A stretch of DNA of 64,000 nucleotides. Source: Agarilytica sp033852165 (GTDB lineage: Bacteria > Pseudomonadota > Gammaproteobacteria > Pseudomonadales > Cellvibrionaceae). Shown here one piece after another: positions 42,764 to 52,292 of the stretch. A program made the translations under genes and the position numbers. Every line of letters starts with the position of its first letter. The first letter of the stretch is position 1. Location of the stretch: NCBI GenBank assembly GCA_033852165.1, contig JAWSUZ010000029.1:13642-77641 (forward strand), read 5' to 3'. The notes under the pieces were generated by a model. That model had not been told where the DNA came from. It saw only the letters and a list, made by a program, of their open reading frames with translations, and searched no databases.

Positions 42764-44788
42764 TCAACTCAGCTTTAGTGCTTTAACATGACGACGCAAC
42801 TGTTCTAGCAGCTGACTTTGATCTTCATAAGCAATACGAAGGTACAAACGCGTGATACCGCGGACTTGCGCAGCCCACTGTTTTTTCTCGCGGCTAATAC
42901 GCTCAGAAAATGCCTGGGGCGTTTCTCCAACTTCTGGAGAGAAGCCTTTTCTCTTTAATTTTTTTACAAATTTCGCATATAAGGCTTGTTCGGGATATTG
43001 ATATTCGACGGCCCCCTTCCACGTTAAAAAGATAAAATAAATAAGCAAAAACCCCGTGATGATGGCAACAAAAAAAGCACCGATTCGCCACGCTTCTGTA
43101 CCGCCAAATAAACGTTTAAGGACACTCAGCTGCTTGTCTGTGTCATAACCCAATACCCATTGATGCCAACTATAGCTCATTGCATCCAAACGCAGATTTA
43201 AAGCATTTAACCAGGCCCCTCTAAACACCGACGAAATTAATGCCCTCTCTTCATCATTTAAAGACGCTTCCAGACCTCGCTCAATCCGCAACGGTGAAAC
43301 GGCTCCTGTCGGGTCAACTCTCAGCCATCCTTTATTCGGGAGCCAAATTTCGGCCCAGGCATGCGCATCCGATTGCCGAACAATAAGATAGTTTTCAACT
43401 GGGTTGAGTTGCCCTCCTTGATACCCCACCACAACTCGGGCAGGAATTCCCGCCGCTCGCATTAACACAACAAAACTACTGGCAAAATGCTCACAAAATC
43501 CTTTTTGAGTAAAAAATAAAAACTCATCCACACTGTGCGTACCCAGAGGCGGCGGCCTTAAGGTGTAAGAAAAAGATGCGTTGTACATCGATAACGCTTT
43601 TATCACCAAATCATAGCCACGGATTCCCTCCCCTAGCCACTGACGAGCCAACTCAACCGACCTAGGATTGGAGCCGATGGGGAGTTCTAGATTTTTGCTG
43701 TATGAATACGCGCTCAAGCCAGACGGCGCAGCAAGATACTGAGACGTCGACACCACCTTATACTGTGTTCGACTGGCAATGGGCTTTCGCGTTTTGACCA
43801 GATAATCCGATACAAATAATACTTTATTTGCACTCGACTGGACCGAAAGCGGCGTCATTAAGGTAAACAACCATCGCTGCTGATGCGGCTCCATTAATAC
43901 TTCATAACGAAATACGTCTGGAGCCTGAGGCACAACCAAACCCCACGAGGTTGGAACATTATTTAAAATAGAGTCGCGTTTATTGGTATTACGACGAAAG
44001 AGCGTTTGCTCATCGTGATTCCAACTGCGACCATCGAAGCGATCGAGTACTAGGCCACGCCAGTACCACGCCTCTCGACTCGGCATGCTGTCGTTAAGGC
44101 TCGACTCAAATGAAACACGAAAGGCAATTTTACTCGACTGGCTAAGCGCACTAAAATCGCCCGGCGACATTGTATCGCTAAACCCAGTGATCCCAGTTTG
44201 CTTTGGTAGCGGCACATGCCATAAAGAACCAAACCTCGGCAACACCAAAAACAATAACACCATCACGGGCAAGCTCTGAAAAACCAGCACAGAAGCCAGC
44301 CATAGCTGTTTTTTTATCGGTAACGGCTGACTTCGATAAATACAGCTCCATGCGCTTATTAATATCAGTACCGAAATAAAACCGTAAAGTGCAATAAACA
44401 TTGTTTGAAAAAATAAAAACTGCGCTGCGACCGCAATAAAGCCCACGTAAACCACCAGCAACACATCGTTCCGTGAACGCACTTCAAGTAATTTTAAAAC
44501 AAAAGACACCACTAAAAATGCGACTAATGGCTCGACGCCAAGAGTACCAGCGTAGGAAAGTAACAAGCCCGCAATACATAAAGCACCCAAAAATGCTTTC
44601 GCTTTATTCCCAGGAAAAGACCACGCCCCACGGTATATTTGAATTCGCCAAAGTAATGAGAGCGCCCAAACAAGCGGCACCCATACTGGCAAATACGTAA
44701 ACAGCGGGAGTATTGATACCGCCTGGGCAACTAAAAGCCATGCCAAGGTATTGCGGCTTACCCATTGCTCGGATGTGTCTTTACTCAA
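42764..44788 (-). CDS. tgpA: Transglutaminase-like membrane protein (TgpA type)
   Basis: 674 residues. Five or six N-terminal helices (DUF3488) are followed by a periplasmic transglutaminase core: FCEHFASSFVVLMRAAG carries the Cys near 432, DAHAWAEIW the His and VDPTGAV the Asp. One helix follows (about 570-590) and then a DUF4129-like cytosolic tail. It forms a set with DUF58 and MoxR, as in pseudomonads. The start is TTG 44788. A 240-base gap separates it from the DUF58 gene, longer than usual. Confidence 0.9.
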   Translation of the reverse strand: MSKDTSEQWVSRNTLAWLLVAQAVSILPLFTYLPVWVPLVWALSLLWRIQIYRGAWSFPGNKAKAFLGALCIAGLLLSYAGTLGVEPLVAFLVVSFVLKLLEVRSRNDVLLVVYVGFIAVAAQFLFFQTMFIALYGFISVLILISAWSCIYRSQPLPIKKQLWLASVLVFQSLPVMVLLFLVLPRFGSLWHVPLPKQTGITGFSDTMSPGDFSALSQSSKIAFRVSFESSLNDSMPSREAWYWRGLVLDRFDGRSWNHDEQTLFRRNTNKRDSILNNVPTSWGLVVPQAPDVFRYEVLMEPHQQRWLFTLMTPLSVQSSANKVLFVSDYLVKTRKPIASRTQYKVVSTSQYLAAPSGLSAYSYSKNLELPIGSNPRSVELARQWLGEGIRGYDLVIKALSMYNASFSYTLRPPPLGTHSVDEFLFFTQKGFCEHFASSFVVLMRAAGIPARVVVGYQGGQLNPVENYLIVRQSDAHAWAEIWLPNKGWLRVDPTGAVSPLRIERGLEASLNDEERALISSVFRGAWLNALNLRLDAMSYSWHQWVLGYDTDKQLSVLKRLFGGTEAWRIGAFFVAIITGFLLIYFIFLTWKGAVEYQYPEQALYAKFVKKLKRKGFSPEVGETPQAFSERISREKKQWAAQVRGITRLYLRIAYEDQSQLLEQLRRHVKALKLS

Positions 44789-45028
44789 GTGCTCATCTCA
44801 TTCGTTAATTTAATAATTCGTTATTACTTACGTAGTTTCATTACTTAATTTTACTCACGTTAATCTGTTCGAAGCCTAATGACAGCGAAAAACCAGTGGG
44901 GTCAGTAAAAATGGCATCTTATAGCTTCAAACTATTATGCTGGCAATAATCCCCACACTCCCAGAAAGCCAGTGCAATGCGCCGTAAATAAAAACCCCGA
45001 GGCAATCTTTTAACTCTCACTAATACGA

Positions 45029-46021
45029 CTACTCTTCATATTCTGCTAACGCGTCTAGCACAAGAGCCTTGTGATTTTCACCTTTGTTCGGCTGTATTTT
45101 CATGCCAGGCAATATAAGCCCAAAATTCTCGTCTTGAGAGCTTAATTCTAAAGCCCAAAAACAAAGAGCAGAAAGTTTGAGTTCTGCATCTAAAACATTG
45201 ATCTGACTGAAGTCCAACCATATTTCTCGTGAAATATTTTGGCTAAATTCTTTAGTAAATAAGCCTCGATCACGGGCATAAAGCTTCCATGCGATGTGCT
45301 TAATCGGGTCGCCAGGACGGTATTCATGAAATGCGCTAAAGTCTTCACCACCTTTCGCCGGGTGCTCACCATCACCTTCATCGTCAATAACTGTCGAATT
45401 GTTTAAGGGCAATTCAACTGGGCGTGGATATACCAATGCGTGTGCATCAAACTTTAGCCAGGTCCAACAACGTAGCAGTCCCAATGGGTATAAACACTGC
45501 ACTAATAATCGTTGCGGCCTAATATGGCCTCTATGAGCGGCCAACATGTTTACACTTACCTGACATAACGACTTTTCCCTGCTATCAAATTCATCTGACT
45601 CCCAATCGCTGTCTTGCCAGCGCATCCCAATGCCATTGCTCATTCTGCGTGTCGTATTATTAACTGCAATAAAAAATGTCACCTTCTCACCAACAAAGGC
45701 ATTCGCCGCCCCTTTTAATTCCACTTCCAGTCCAGCCAAATTAGCAAAGGTATGTAGAATACTCACAACAAAAAGGCTAACAAGTAAAAAGGTTAAGGCA
45801 AGAATAAGATTGTTTTGATAATTCGTCCCTAGTAACCAGAGCACAGTTAGAAACAACAGAAAAACAAAACCTCGGCGTGTCGGAAAAATATAAAGGTTTT
45901 TTAACGTGAGCTTGTGGGTATTCGAACTCGGATTACGCCGATCAATGAATTTAAAGAATCGGTCTTGGAAAAAACCGACGAGAGGCTGTAACGCGTTAGA
46001 AACTTTAGACGACGCTGACAT
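45029..46021 (-). CDS. DUF58 protein
   Basis: 330 residues. Two N-terminal helices and the DUF58 signature FHEYRPGDPIKHIAWKLYARD near residue 250. It is cotranscribed with the MoxR ATPase, whose end it overlaps by 17 bases; the pair is thought to act on a membrane or metal-insertion target together with the transglutaminase. Confidence 0.88.
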   Translation of the reverse strand: MSASSKVSNALQPLVGFFQDRFFKFIDRRNPSSNTHKLTLKNLYIFPTRRGFVFLLFLTVLWLLGTNYQNNLILALTFLLVSLFVVSILHTFANLAGLEVELKGAANAFVGEKVTFFIAVNNTTRRMSNGIGMRWQDSDWESDEFDSREKSLCQVSVNMLAAHRGHIRPQRLLVQCLYPLGLLRCWTWLKFDAHALVYPRPVELPLNNSTVIDDEGDGEHPAKGGEDFSAFHEYRPGDPIKHIAWKLYARDRGLFTKEFSQNISREIWLDFSQINVLDAELKLSALCFWALELSSQDENFGLILPGMKIQPNKGENHKALVLDALAEYEE

Positions 46022-46934
46022 TTTTCAGAATGTAATCAGTGATCGCATCAGAGCCGACAACATTATCCTGCTTACCTTTTGAAAGTGCTCCTCGCACACG
46101 ATGACCAACGACAGAAGGTAAAACCGTTTGCAGGTCCTCTGGCAACACATACTCTCGGTTATCAATTAAGGCCCAAGCCTTGGCTGCCTGTAGCAAAGCC
46201 AAGGCGCCACGCGGCGATAAGCCAAAGGTGAAGTGTTCATTAAAGCGAGTAAAGTCGACAATACGCTGCAGGTAATCCAACAATTGCTCGCTGGCCTTAA
46301 TGGACTTCACTTGTGCTTGTATCGCCTGTAATTGTGCCGTATCGACCATCGGCTCAAGTACCTTAAGTCGCTCTCTGGGGTCAACTCCTCGATACAGTTT
46401 ACGCTCGGTGTCAGCAGTGGGATATCCCAGTGATATTCGCATAAGAAAGCGATCGAGTTGAGATTCTGGTAGCGGATAAGTACCTGCCTGGGATAGAGGG
46501 TTTTGTGTAGCGATAACAAAAAATGGTTCGGGTAAAGGGCGAGTCTCCCCCTCTATTGTGACCTGCTTTTCTTCCATCGCTTCGAGCAAAGCGCTTTGGG
46601 TTTTTGGCGTGGTTCTATTCACTTCATCCGCCAATAAAACCTGGGTAAATATGGGGCCAGAATGAAAGGTAAACGATGAGGTCTCTCTATCGAATACCGC
46701 CGCCCCGAGAATATCCGCCGGCAACAAGTCACTGGTAAATTGCACTCGTTCGTAGCTAAGACCCAAGATCTTCGCCAAGCACTGGGCTAGCGTTGTCTTC
46801 CCCATACCGGGCAAGTCCTCGATTAACAAGTGACCTTTTGAAAACAAGCAGGACAGAGCCAGCTTTACCTGGCGCTCTTTACCAAGTAGGACGGTGCCTA
46901 CGCCGTCGATAATACCGGAAATCAATGAATTCAT
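46005..46934 (-). CDS. MoxR-family AAA ATPase
   Basis: 309 residues. Walker A LPGMGKTT at residues 41-48, Walker B LLADEVNRTTPK near 110 and the sensor segment FVIATQNPL are complete. MoxR ATPases work as chaperones with VWA/DUF58 proteins. It starts at ATG 46934 and is the first gene of the moxR-DUF58-tgpA set. Confidence 0.92.
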   Translation of the reverse strand: MNSLISGIIDGVGTVLLGKERQVKLALSCLFSKGHLLIEDLPGMGKTTLAQCLAKILGLSYERVQFTSDLLPADILGAAVFDRETSSFTFHSGPIFTQVLLADEVNRTTPKTQSALLEAMEEKQVTIEGETRPLPEPFFVIATQNPLSQAGTYPLPESQLDRFLMRISLGYPTADTERKLYRGVDPRERLKVLEPMVDTAQLQAIQAQVKSIKASEQLLDYLQRIVDFTRFNEHFTFGLSPRGALALLQAAKAWALIDNREYVLPEDLQTVLPSVVGHRVRGALSKGKQDNVVGSDAITDYILKNVSVV

Positions 46935-47088
46935 AGCACTTAAAAACTCTCACTCGCAATAACTTCAGCCTAGACTCTTAACCCGAACAATGCACTTATC
47001 GGTAACGATTGTTCTGCAGTTAACGCCAGGCAATCTAACTCGCTTAGTAACCCCCAAACGACACGTAATAACTCTACACACCTCCCCG

Positions 47089-47128
47089 GCCTCCTGTCTC
47101 CCATCCCTGCCTCCCGTCTCCCGTCCAC
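47089..47128. repeat. Two 20-bp tandem repeats
   Basis: GCCTCCTGTCTCCCATCCCT and a second copy with 16 of 20 matches stand head to tail between moxR and the DUF4124 gene. C/T-rich low complexity; no function visible. Confidence 0.45.
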
Positions 47129-47135
47129 TCTTCAA

Positions 47136-47594
47136 CTACCATTTTTTCTCTTGAAATTGACAACCTTTGACACTCATTTTTTTTCGAAACGCCTCTGCAA
47201 TCTCATTTTGTTCGCGCCTAGAAATCGTTTTCCCGTCCCGTTGAAGCACCACGTGCCGAGAACCTCTTGATTCACCCCATTTAAGCTTCACGTAACGCTT
47301 TCTCGCCTTTTCACAGGCTTTCTTAAAGGCTTGCTGTTGCTCTATTTCGTGGGGGTCAGGTCCATCGTCGTAATGATCCGGTCTTCTTCGAATTTCCACC
47401 TCTTCGGACAGGTTAAGTGGCGGGAGTTCAACTGTTTCGGTTTTGACGCCAGGCGGAGGCGCGTCGCTGATATGCAGCTTCCCCTGATCATCACGCCATT
47501 GGTAGATCTCTGCCGACGTCATTAATGAACACAGCGTAACACTCGTTATTATGAGAAAAAGGGATACATTATGAAAAGATTGAGAACGGGGCAT
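47136..47594 (-). CDS. DUF4124 secreted protein
   Basis: 152 residues with a signal peptide (about 1-28) and a DUF4124 start (IYQWRDDQGKLHISDAPP). The remainder is charged, with two Cys residues. GGAA lies seven bases before the ATG. Function unknown; a typical small envelope protein. Confidence 0.82.
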   Translation of the reverse strand: MPRSQSFHNVSLFLIITSVTLCSLMTSAEIYQWRDDQGKLHISDAPPPGVKTETVELPPLNLSEEVEIRRRPDHYDDGPDPHEIEQQQAFKKACEKARKRYVKLKWGESRGSRHVVLQRDGKTISRREQNEIAEAFRKKMSVKGCQFQEKKW

Positions 47595-47657
47595 GGTGCT
47601 TTCCTTAAACTCTGCAAATCACTTTTAAAGCACTACCCAATTGGAGATTAGATGGTG

Positions 47658-47752
47658 CTTACCTGCCTATGGTTTGTCGATTTCGACTTCAGCTATGACT
47701 AACGGGGCACGATTAACGAATACCCCTAGCTTCGATGTAATAGGCAGGCAAG
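47658..47752. repeat. 95-bp palindromic element
   Basis: Terminal arms 47658-47670 and 47740-47752 are inverted repeats matching 12 of 13 (CCTGCCTAT core). Inner arms AGCTA...GGGG and CCCCTAGCT also pair. Its centre carries the CTAACGGGG...ATTAACGAATA word that also occurs twice at 7358-7420. It looks like a small non-autonomous mobile or RNA hairpin element. Confidence 0.55.
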
Positions 47753-47818
47753 GACACTCTTTCCTGCCATTCATCTGAGTAAGTTTTAACTTGTCAGCAT
47801 CGACCACATTAACGTCAA

Positions 47819-48205
47819 TTACTGAGCGTCGTCTTCCCATGCTTCAATAACTTCTTTTACCGAACGCATCGCGTCAATTGATGCCGGAACCCCGCAGTAA
47901 ACTGCCGCATGTAGAAATACCTCTCGAATCTCGTCCTTCGTACAACCATTACGAAGTGCACCCCTTACATGGCCTTTTAATTCTTGCGAGCATTTTAGTG
48001 CGGTGAGCATCCCTAAGGTGACCAAGCTTCGGGTTTTACGCGGCAAACCATCGCGTACCCACGTCGCGCCCCAGGCATTTTCGTTGACCATATCCTGAAG
48101 CGGCTGATCCCATTCGGTGGCATTGCTCAAAGCACGATCAACAAATTCATCTCCCATCACTTCTCGACGAACTTTTAAACCGGCTTCTCTTTTTGGATTG
48201 GACAC
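47819..48205 (-). CDS. Carboxymuconolactone decarboxylase-like protein
   Basis: 128 residues. The CMD fold is seen in TALKCSQELKGHVRGALRNG and EVFLHAAVYCGVPASIDA. It matches the PcaC-like group, but no protocatechuate genes are nearby, so the reaction is not assured; some family members are AhpD-like. The start is GTG at 48205 with GAGGT upstream. Confidence 0.85.
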   Translation of the reverse strand: MSNPKREAGLKVRREVMGDEFVDRALSNATEWDQPLQDMVNENAWGATWVRDGLPRKTRSLVTLGMLTALKCSQELKGHVRGALRNGCTKDEIREVFLHAAVYCGVPASIDAMRSVKEVIEAWEDDAQ

Positions 48206-48492
48206 TGACGTACCTCATTAAGTATTTGAATAGAGTTTTCGTATTATATGAGATGTGAGCGTATAACGGGAGACAAGACGTAAAAGGGCGGCAGATTAGA
48301 TATTAGAACACAGCCCATATTTTGCATCCTAGCTAAATATCGGTTTATTATACCTGAGGCCCTTTTTATATGACCCGCTGGTTTACGCCAGCTAACGCTT
48401 GTCGTAAACGGCACACAATAAAAAATTTTTGATCTAAATCTCTTGCCCACCCTTTGGTTATCCGACTTTCAAATAAACAATTTTGTGATCAG

Positions 48493-49368
48493 TTATTTAT
48501 GCCGACTCTCTCTGTATTGCACCGGCGACAACCCTACCGTCTTTTTAAATAAACGCGAAAAATAGTACGGGTCTTCGTACCCCAATGATAAACCAACCTG
48601 TTTAACCGAATACTCACTGCTATCCAGCCATTCACATGCTCGCTGCATTTTTAAATTGATAAAATACTGAATGGGTGAATACCCTGTAAGCGCTTTAAAA
48701 CGTTTAGAAAAATAGTACTTCGACAATTTAAGATGCTCAGCCAAGGTATCTAGGCTCAATTGACCTTGTATATTTGCAATCATAAATTCCTGAACCTCAT
48801 TAAGACTAATGGCGATACCCGGATGTAAACGGTGCTGCTTAATGAGCAGTGTCAGGAGGCTCAGGAGTTTATGCAATAAATGACAACCGTGAATAAAACC
48901 ATCCAGATCATGATGCGTTCGTCTTAATTCAAAAGCCGCGTCAAAATTGCTAATGATCTGTGGGTGCAAACCAATATTTTCCGTCAATGCCCGCATACCT
49001 AGATGCTCATAAAACGCTTGGCTATGCGGCCCATCAAAATGCACCCAATAGATGGACCAAGGTTCTGCTTCATCAGCTTGGTAGCAGTGCGCTATACCTG
49101 GAGGGAGTAATATTAGTGAGCCGGGCGATATCGTGTAGCTTTGACGATCAGCCTCTAAATTTCCATAACCCGCCGCGCAGTAAATCAATAAGTAATTGTC
49201 ATGATCCCGACGCTGCATTTTGTGGGCATGGCCATTAGGGTAATAACCCGTTGCCAATGGATATGGACCCGTTAATAAGGGGTGAGCAACTAATTCCGGA
49301 AGGATAAATGCGGGGGTCAAGAAGCGAATTCCTTCTGGGGGTAATGACCAGCGAGAAGTAATACTCAT
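48493..49368 (-). CDS. AraC-family transcription regulator
   Basis: 291 residues. An N-terminal cupin ligand-binding domain (about 40-150) with SPGSLILLPPGIAHCY precedes a C-terminal double HTH (about 190-290): LSLDTLAEHLKLSKYYFSKRF and VKQVGLSLGYEDPYYFSRLF. It is divergent from the mmsA operon, 178 bases away, so it probably regulates that operon; the inducer is unknown, possibly a branched-acyl metabolite. Confidence 0.9.
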   Translation of the reverse strand: MSITSRWSLPPEGIRFLTPAFILPELVAHPLLTGPYPLATGYYPNGHAHKMQRRDHDNYLLIYCAAGYGNLEADRQSYTISPGSLILLPPGIAHCYQADEAEPWSIYWVHFDGPHSQAFYEHLGMRALTENIGLHPQIISNFDAAFELRRTHHDLDGFIHGCHLLHKLLSLLTLLIKQHRLHPGIAISLNEVQEFMIANIQGQLSLDTLAEHLKLSKYYFSKRFKALTGYSPIQYFINLKMQRACEWLDSSEYSVKQVGLSLGYEDPYYFSRLFKKTVGLSPVQYRESRHK

Positions 49369-49399
49369 CTAACACCTTGAATATGAAAGGTTTTATAGA

Positions 49400-49431
49400 A
49401 ACCAATAGAAAACTAGAAGCTTAACCAATAG
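49400..49431. promoter_or_regulatory. AACCAATAG direct repeats, possible AraC operator
   Basis: The 9-mer AACCAATAG occurs at 49400 and again at 49423, 23 bases apart, just upstream of the AraC gene and in the shared gap with mmsA. AraC/XylS regulators often bind two direct half-sites about two helical turns apart. Confidence 0.4.
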
Positions 49432-49546
49432 CAATATAGTCCATCATAAAGACAACATCGTCAATCCCTCGTCAAACAAGTCTATGGTTAGATATGAGCA
49501 GCTTCATTACCCATGTAACTGTAACGTTAAGAGAAAGAGTAACGAG

Positions 49547-51064
49547 ATGAGCGATACCGCACTAAAGGCTTTTCCAGCAAGACTTCCCCAGCTCATCAAC
49601 GGCGAATGGAAGCCAAGTAAAGCAAGTGAAACTATCCCAGTTACTAACCCCGCAACCCAGGAAGTTCTGACTCTGGCCCCCTGTGCGACGCACGAAGAAA
49701 TCACCTCAGCGATTACATCCGCAACAACGGCGTTTGAGTCGTGGAAAGAAACCCCAGCACCCGTTCGCGCTCGCCTGATGCTGAATTATCAACACTTGTT
49801 AAAAGAACATCATGACGAACTTGCCACGATATTATCACTGGAAACCGGCAAAACCTTCGAAGACGCCAAAGGCGATGTTTGGCGCGGCATAGAAGTCGTT
49901 GAACATGCCTGCAATATCGCATCGTTAATGATGGGAGAAACCGTTGAAAATGTCGCACGTTCAATCGACTGTTATTCCTATATGCAACCCTTAGGCGTAT
50001 GCGCTGGCATTACGCCATTTAACTTCCCCGCCATGATTCCACTGTGGATGTTTCCTCTGGCAATCGCCTGCGGTAATACCTTTATTTTAAAACCCTCAGA
50101 ACAAGATCCGTTAACCCCCACACGTTTAGCCGAATTGTTCGAACAAGCTGGCGCCCCCAAAGGGGTATTACAGGTTATTCACGGCGCTAAGGAACAAGTC
50201 GATCACTTACTCACACATCCCGACATAAAAGCGATTTCTTTTGTTGGCTCGGTTAATGTCGGGCAATCGATTTACCGTACAGCAACAGATAACCTTAAAC
50301 GCGTACAAGCATTTGTCGGCGCTAAAAATCATATGGTCGTGATGCCCGACGCCAGTAAACAACACGTCATCAACAGCTTAGTCGGCGCCAGTTTTGGCGC
50401 TGCTGGTCAACGCTGTATGGCCATTTCTGTCGCGGTAATGGTGGGAACCGCAAATGAATGGGTCGAAGAATTAAAAAACGCCGTCAGTCACATTCGCCCC
50501 GGCGCGTGGGATGATCCCGATGCGGCCTACGGCCCGCAGATAAATCCGCAAGCGCGTGAACGCGTGTTATCGCTTATCGAAAAAGGCAAAGAGGAAGGTG
50601 CTGCCTGTATTTTAGACGGATCAAATATTACTGTAGATGGCTTCCCGAATGGGAATTGGGTCGGCCCCACTATTTTTACCGACGTCTCCACCGAAATGGA
50701 AATATATAAGAGCGAAATTTTTGGCCCGGTGCTCTGTATTGTTAAAGTCGAGACCTTAGACGACGCAATACAGTTAATTAACAAAAACCCCTTTGGCAAC
50801 GGCACTTCTATTTTTACAGCTTCCGGTGCCGCTGCCCGAAAATACCAACATGAAATACAGGTCGGGCAAGTGGGCATTAACGTACCGGTTCCGGTGCCAC
50901 TGCCTTTCTTTTCATTTACCGGTTGGCGCGGCTCCTTTTATGGTGACCAACACGCCTACGGTAAGCAAGCCATTCGCTTTTATACGGAAACCAAAACCGT
51001 AACTTCTCGCTGGTTTGACGACGATATTCCAACGGGCGTGAATATGACAATCCACTTAAAATAA
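49547..51064 (+). CDS. mmsA: Methylmalonate-semialdehyde dehydrogenase
   Basis: 505 residues. An aldehyde dehydrogenase fold with PFNFPAMIPLWMFPLAI, the NAD-binding VGSVNVGQ segment and the catalytic Cys in GQRCMAIS near residue 287; the VPVPVPLPFFSFTGW stretch is diagnostic of MmsA, which makes propionyl- or acetyl-CoA. ATG 49547 chosen (MSDTALKAF); the frame is open 21 codons upstream. First gene of the valine-degradation operon. Confidence 0.94.
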   Translation: MSDTALKAFPARLPQLINGEWKPSKASETIPVTNPATQEVLTLAPCATHEEITSAITSATTAFESWKETPAPVRARLMLNYQHLLKEHHDELATILSLETGKTFEDAKGDVWRGIEVVEHACNIASLMMGETVENVARSIDCYSYMQPLGVCAGITPFNFPAMIPLWMFPLAIACGNTFILKPSEQDPLTPTRLAELFEQAGAPKGVLQVIHGAKEQVDHLLTHPDIKAISFVGSVNVGQSIYRTATDNLKRVQAFVGAKNHMVVMPDASKQHVINSLVGASFGAAGQRCMAISVAVMVGTANEWVEELKNAVSHIRPGAWDDPDAAYGPQINPQARERVLSLIEKGKEEGAACILDGSNITVDGFPNGNWVGPTIFTDVSTEMEIYKSEIFGPVLCIVKVETLDDAIQLINKNPFGNGTSIFTASGAAARKYQHEIQVGQVGINVPVPVPLPFFSFTGWRGSFYGDQHAYGKQAIRFYTETKTVTSRWFDDDIPTGVNMTIHLK

Positions 51065-51086
51065 GTCAAATTAAGAGAGTTCAAGA

Positions 51087-52253
51087 ATGGATTTTAATTT
51101 AAGCGAAGAACAACAAGCCTTTCGTGAAACTGCTCGCAGTTTTTCTGAAAAGGAATTAGCGCCCTGTGCTGCCGAGTGGGATGAGAAACACATATTCCCC
51201 ATCGACGTTATTCGCAAAGCAGGTGCTCTTGGATTTTGCGGTATATACTGCAGTGAAAGCGCTGGCGGACTGGGATTACCACGCTTAGATGCCGCAATAA
51301 TTTTAGAAGAGTTGGCTGGCGGCTGCACCTCGACAGCGGCATATATTTCCATTCAAAACATGGTGGCCTGGATGGTCACCCGCTGGGGCAGTGAAAGCGT
51401 ATTGGCCCAGTGGCAAACCGCCTTAGTGAGTGGGCAAGCCCTAGGGTCGTATTGCTTAACCGAACCCAATTCTGGCAGCGACGCCGGTTCATTACGCACA
51501 CGCGCACAGCGTGACGGCGACAGCTATGTGCTAAACGGCAGCAAGATGTTTATTAGTGGCGCAGGCAGTACCGAAGTATTAGTGGTGATGGCGCGAACCG
51601 GCACACAAAAAGATGGCCCGCGTGGCGTATCGGCATTTGTAGTGCCTGCCGACTCACCCGGTATTGAATACGGCAAAAATGAGAACAAAATGGGCTGGCA
51701 CAGCCAACCAACTAAAGCCGTTATGTTTGATAACGTCCGCATTCCCAAAGACAATATATTGGGCAAAGAAGGCGAAGGCTTTAAATTTGCCATGCAAGGC
51801 TTAGACGGCGGTCGTATTAATATCGCCGCCTGCTCTGTCGGAACAGCCCAAGCCGCACTTATTCATGCACAACGCTACATTCAAGAACGCGAACAATTTG
51901 GCCACCCCATTGCAGACTTTCAGACAGTGCAATTTAAATTAGCAGACATGGCAACCGAATTAGTCGCCGCCCGTCAAATGGTCTATTTAGCTGCTAGCAA
52001 ATTAGACGAAGGCCATCCGGAAAAAACCGCTTATTGCGCAATGGCAAAACGCTTTGCAACAGACGCTGGCTTTAAAATTTGTAATGACGCCTTACAGCTC
52101 CACGGCGGTTACGGATACTTATGCGAATTCCCGCTTGAACGCTTTGTTCGCGACACTCGTGTGCATCAAATTCTTGAAGGCACTAATGAAATTATGCGTC
52201 TTATTACCGCGCGGCGGTTATTGAAGGACGGCGCATTGGAGATGATTCGATGA
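51087..52253 (+). CDS. Acyl-CoA dehydrogenase (isobutyryl-CoA type likely)
   Basis: 388 residues. FAD enzyme of the acyl-CoA dehydrogenase family: YCLTEPNSGSDAGSL, GSKMFISGAG, and RVHQILEGTNEIMRLITARR with the likely catalytic Glu near 364. Position between mmsA and mmsB indicates the isobutyryl-CoA step of valine breakdown. An enoyl-CoA hydratase and a 3-hydroxyisobutyryl-CoA hydrolase are absent from the window. Confidence 0.9.
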   Translation: MDFNLSEEQQAFRETARSFSEKELAPCAAEWDEKHIFPIDVIRKAGALGFCGIYCSESAGGLGLPRLDAAIILEELAGGCTSTAAYISIQNMVAWMVTRWGSESVLAQWQTALVSGQALGSYCLTEPNSGSDAGSLRTRAQRDGDSYVLNGSKMFISGAGSTEVLVVMARTGTQKDGPRGVSAFVVPADSPGIEYGKNENKMGWHSQPTKAVMFDNVRIPKDNILGKEGEGFKFAMQGLDGGRINIAACSVGTAQAALIHAQRYIQEREQFGHPIADFQTVQFKLADMATELVAARQMVYLAASKLDEGHPEKTAYCAMAKRFATDAGFKICNDALQLHGGYGYLCEFPLERFVRDTRVHQILEGTNEIMRLITARRLLKDGALEMIR

Positions 52254-52292
52254 AAACCCAACGACCACACCAGTTCACACTTGGAGAATCGT

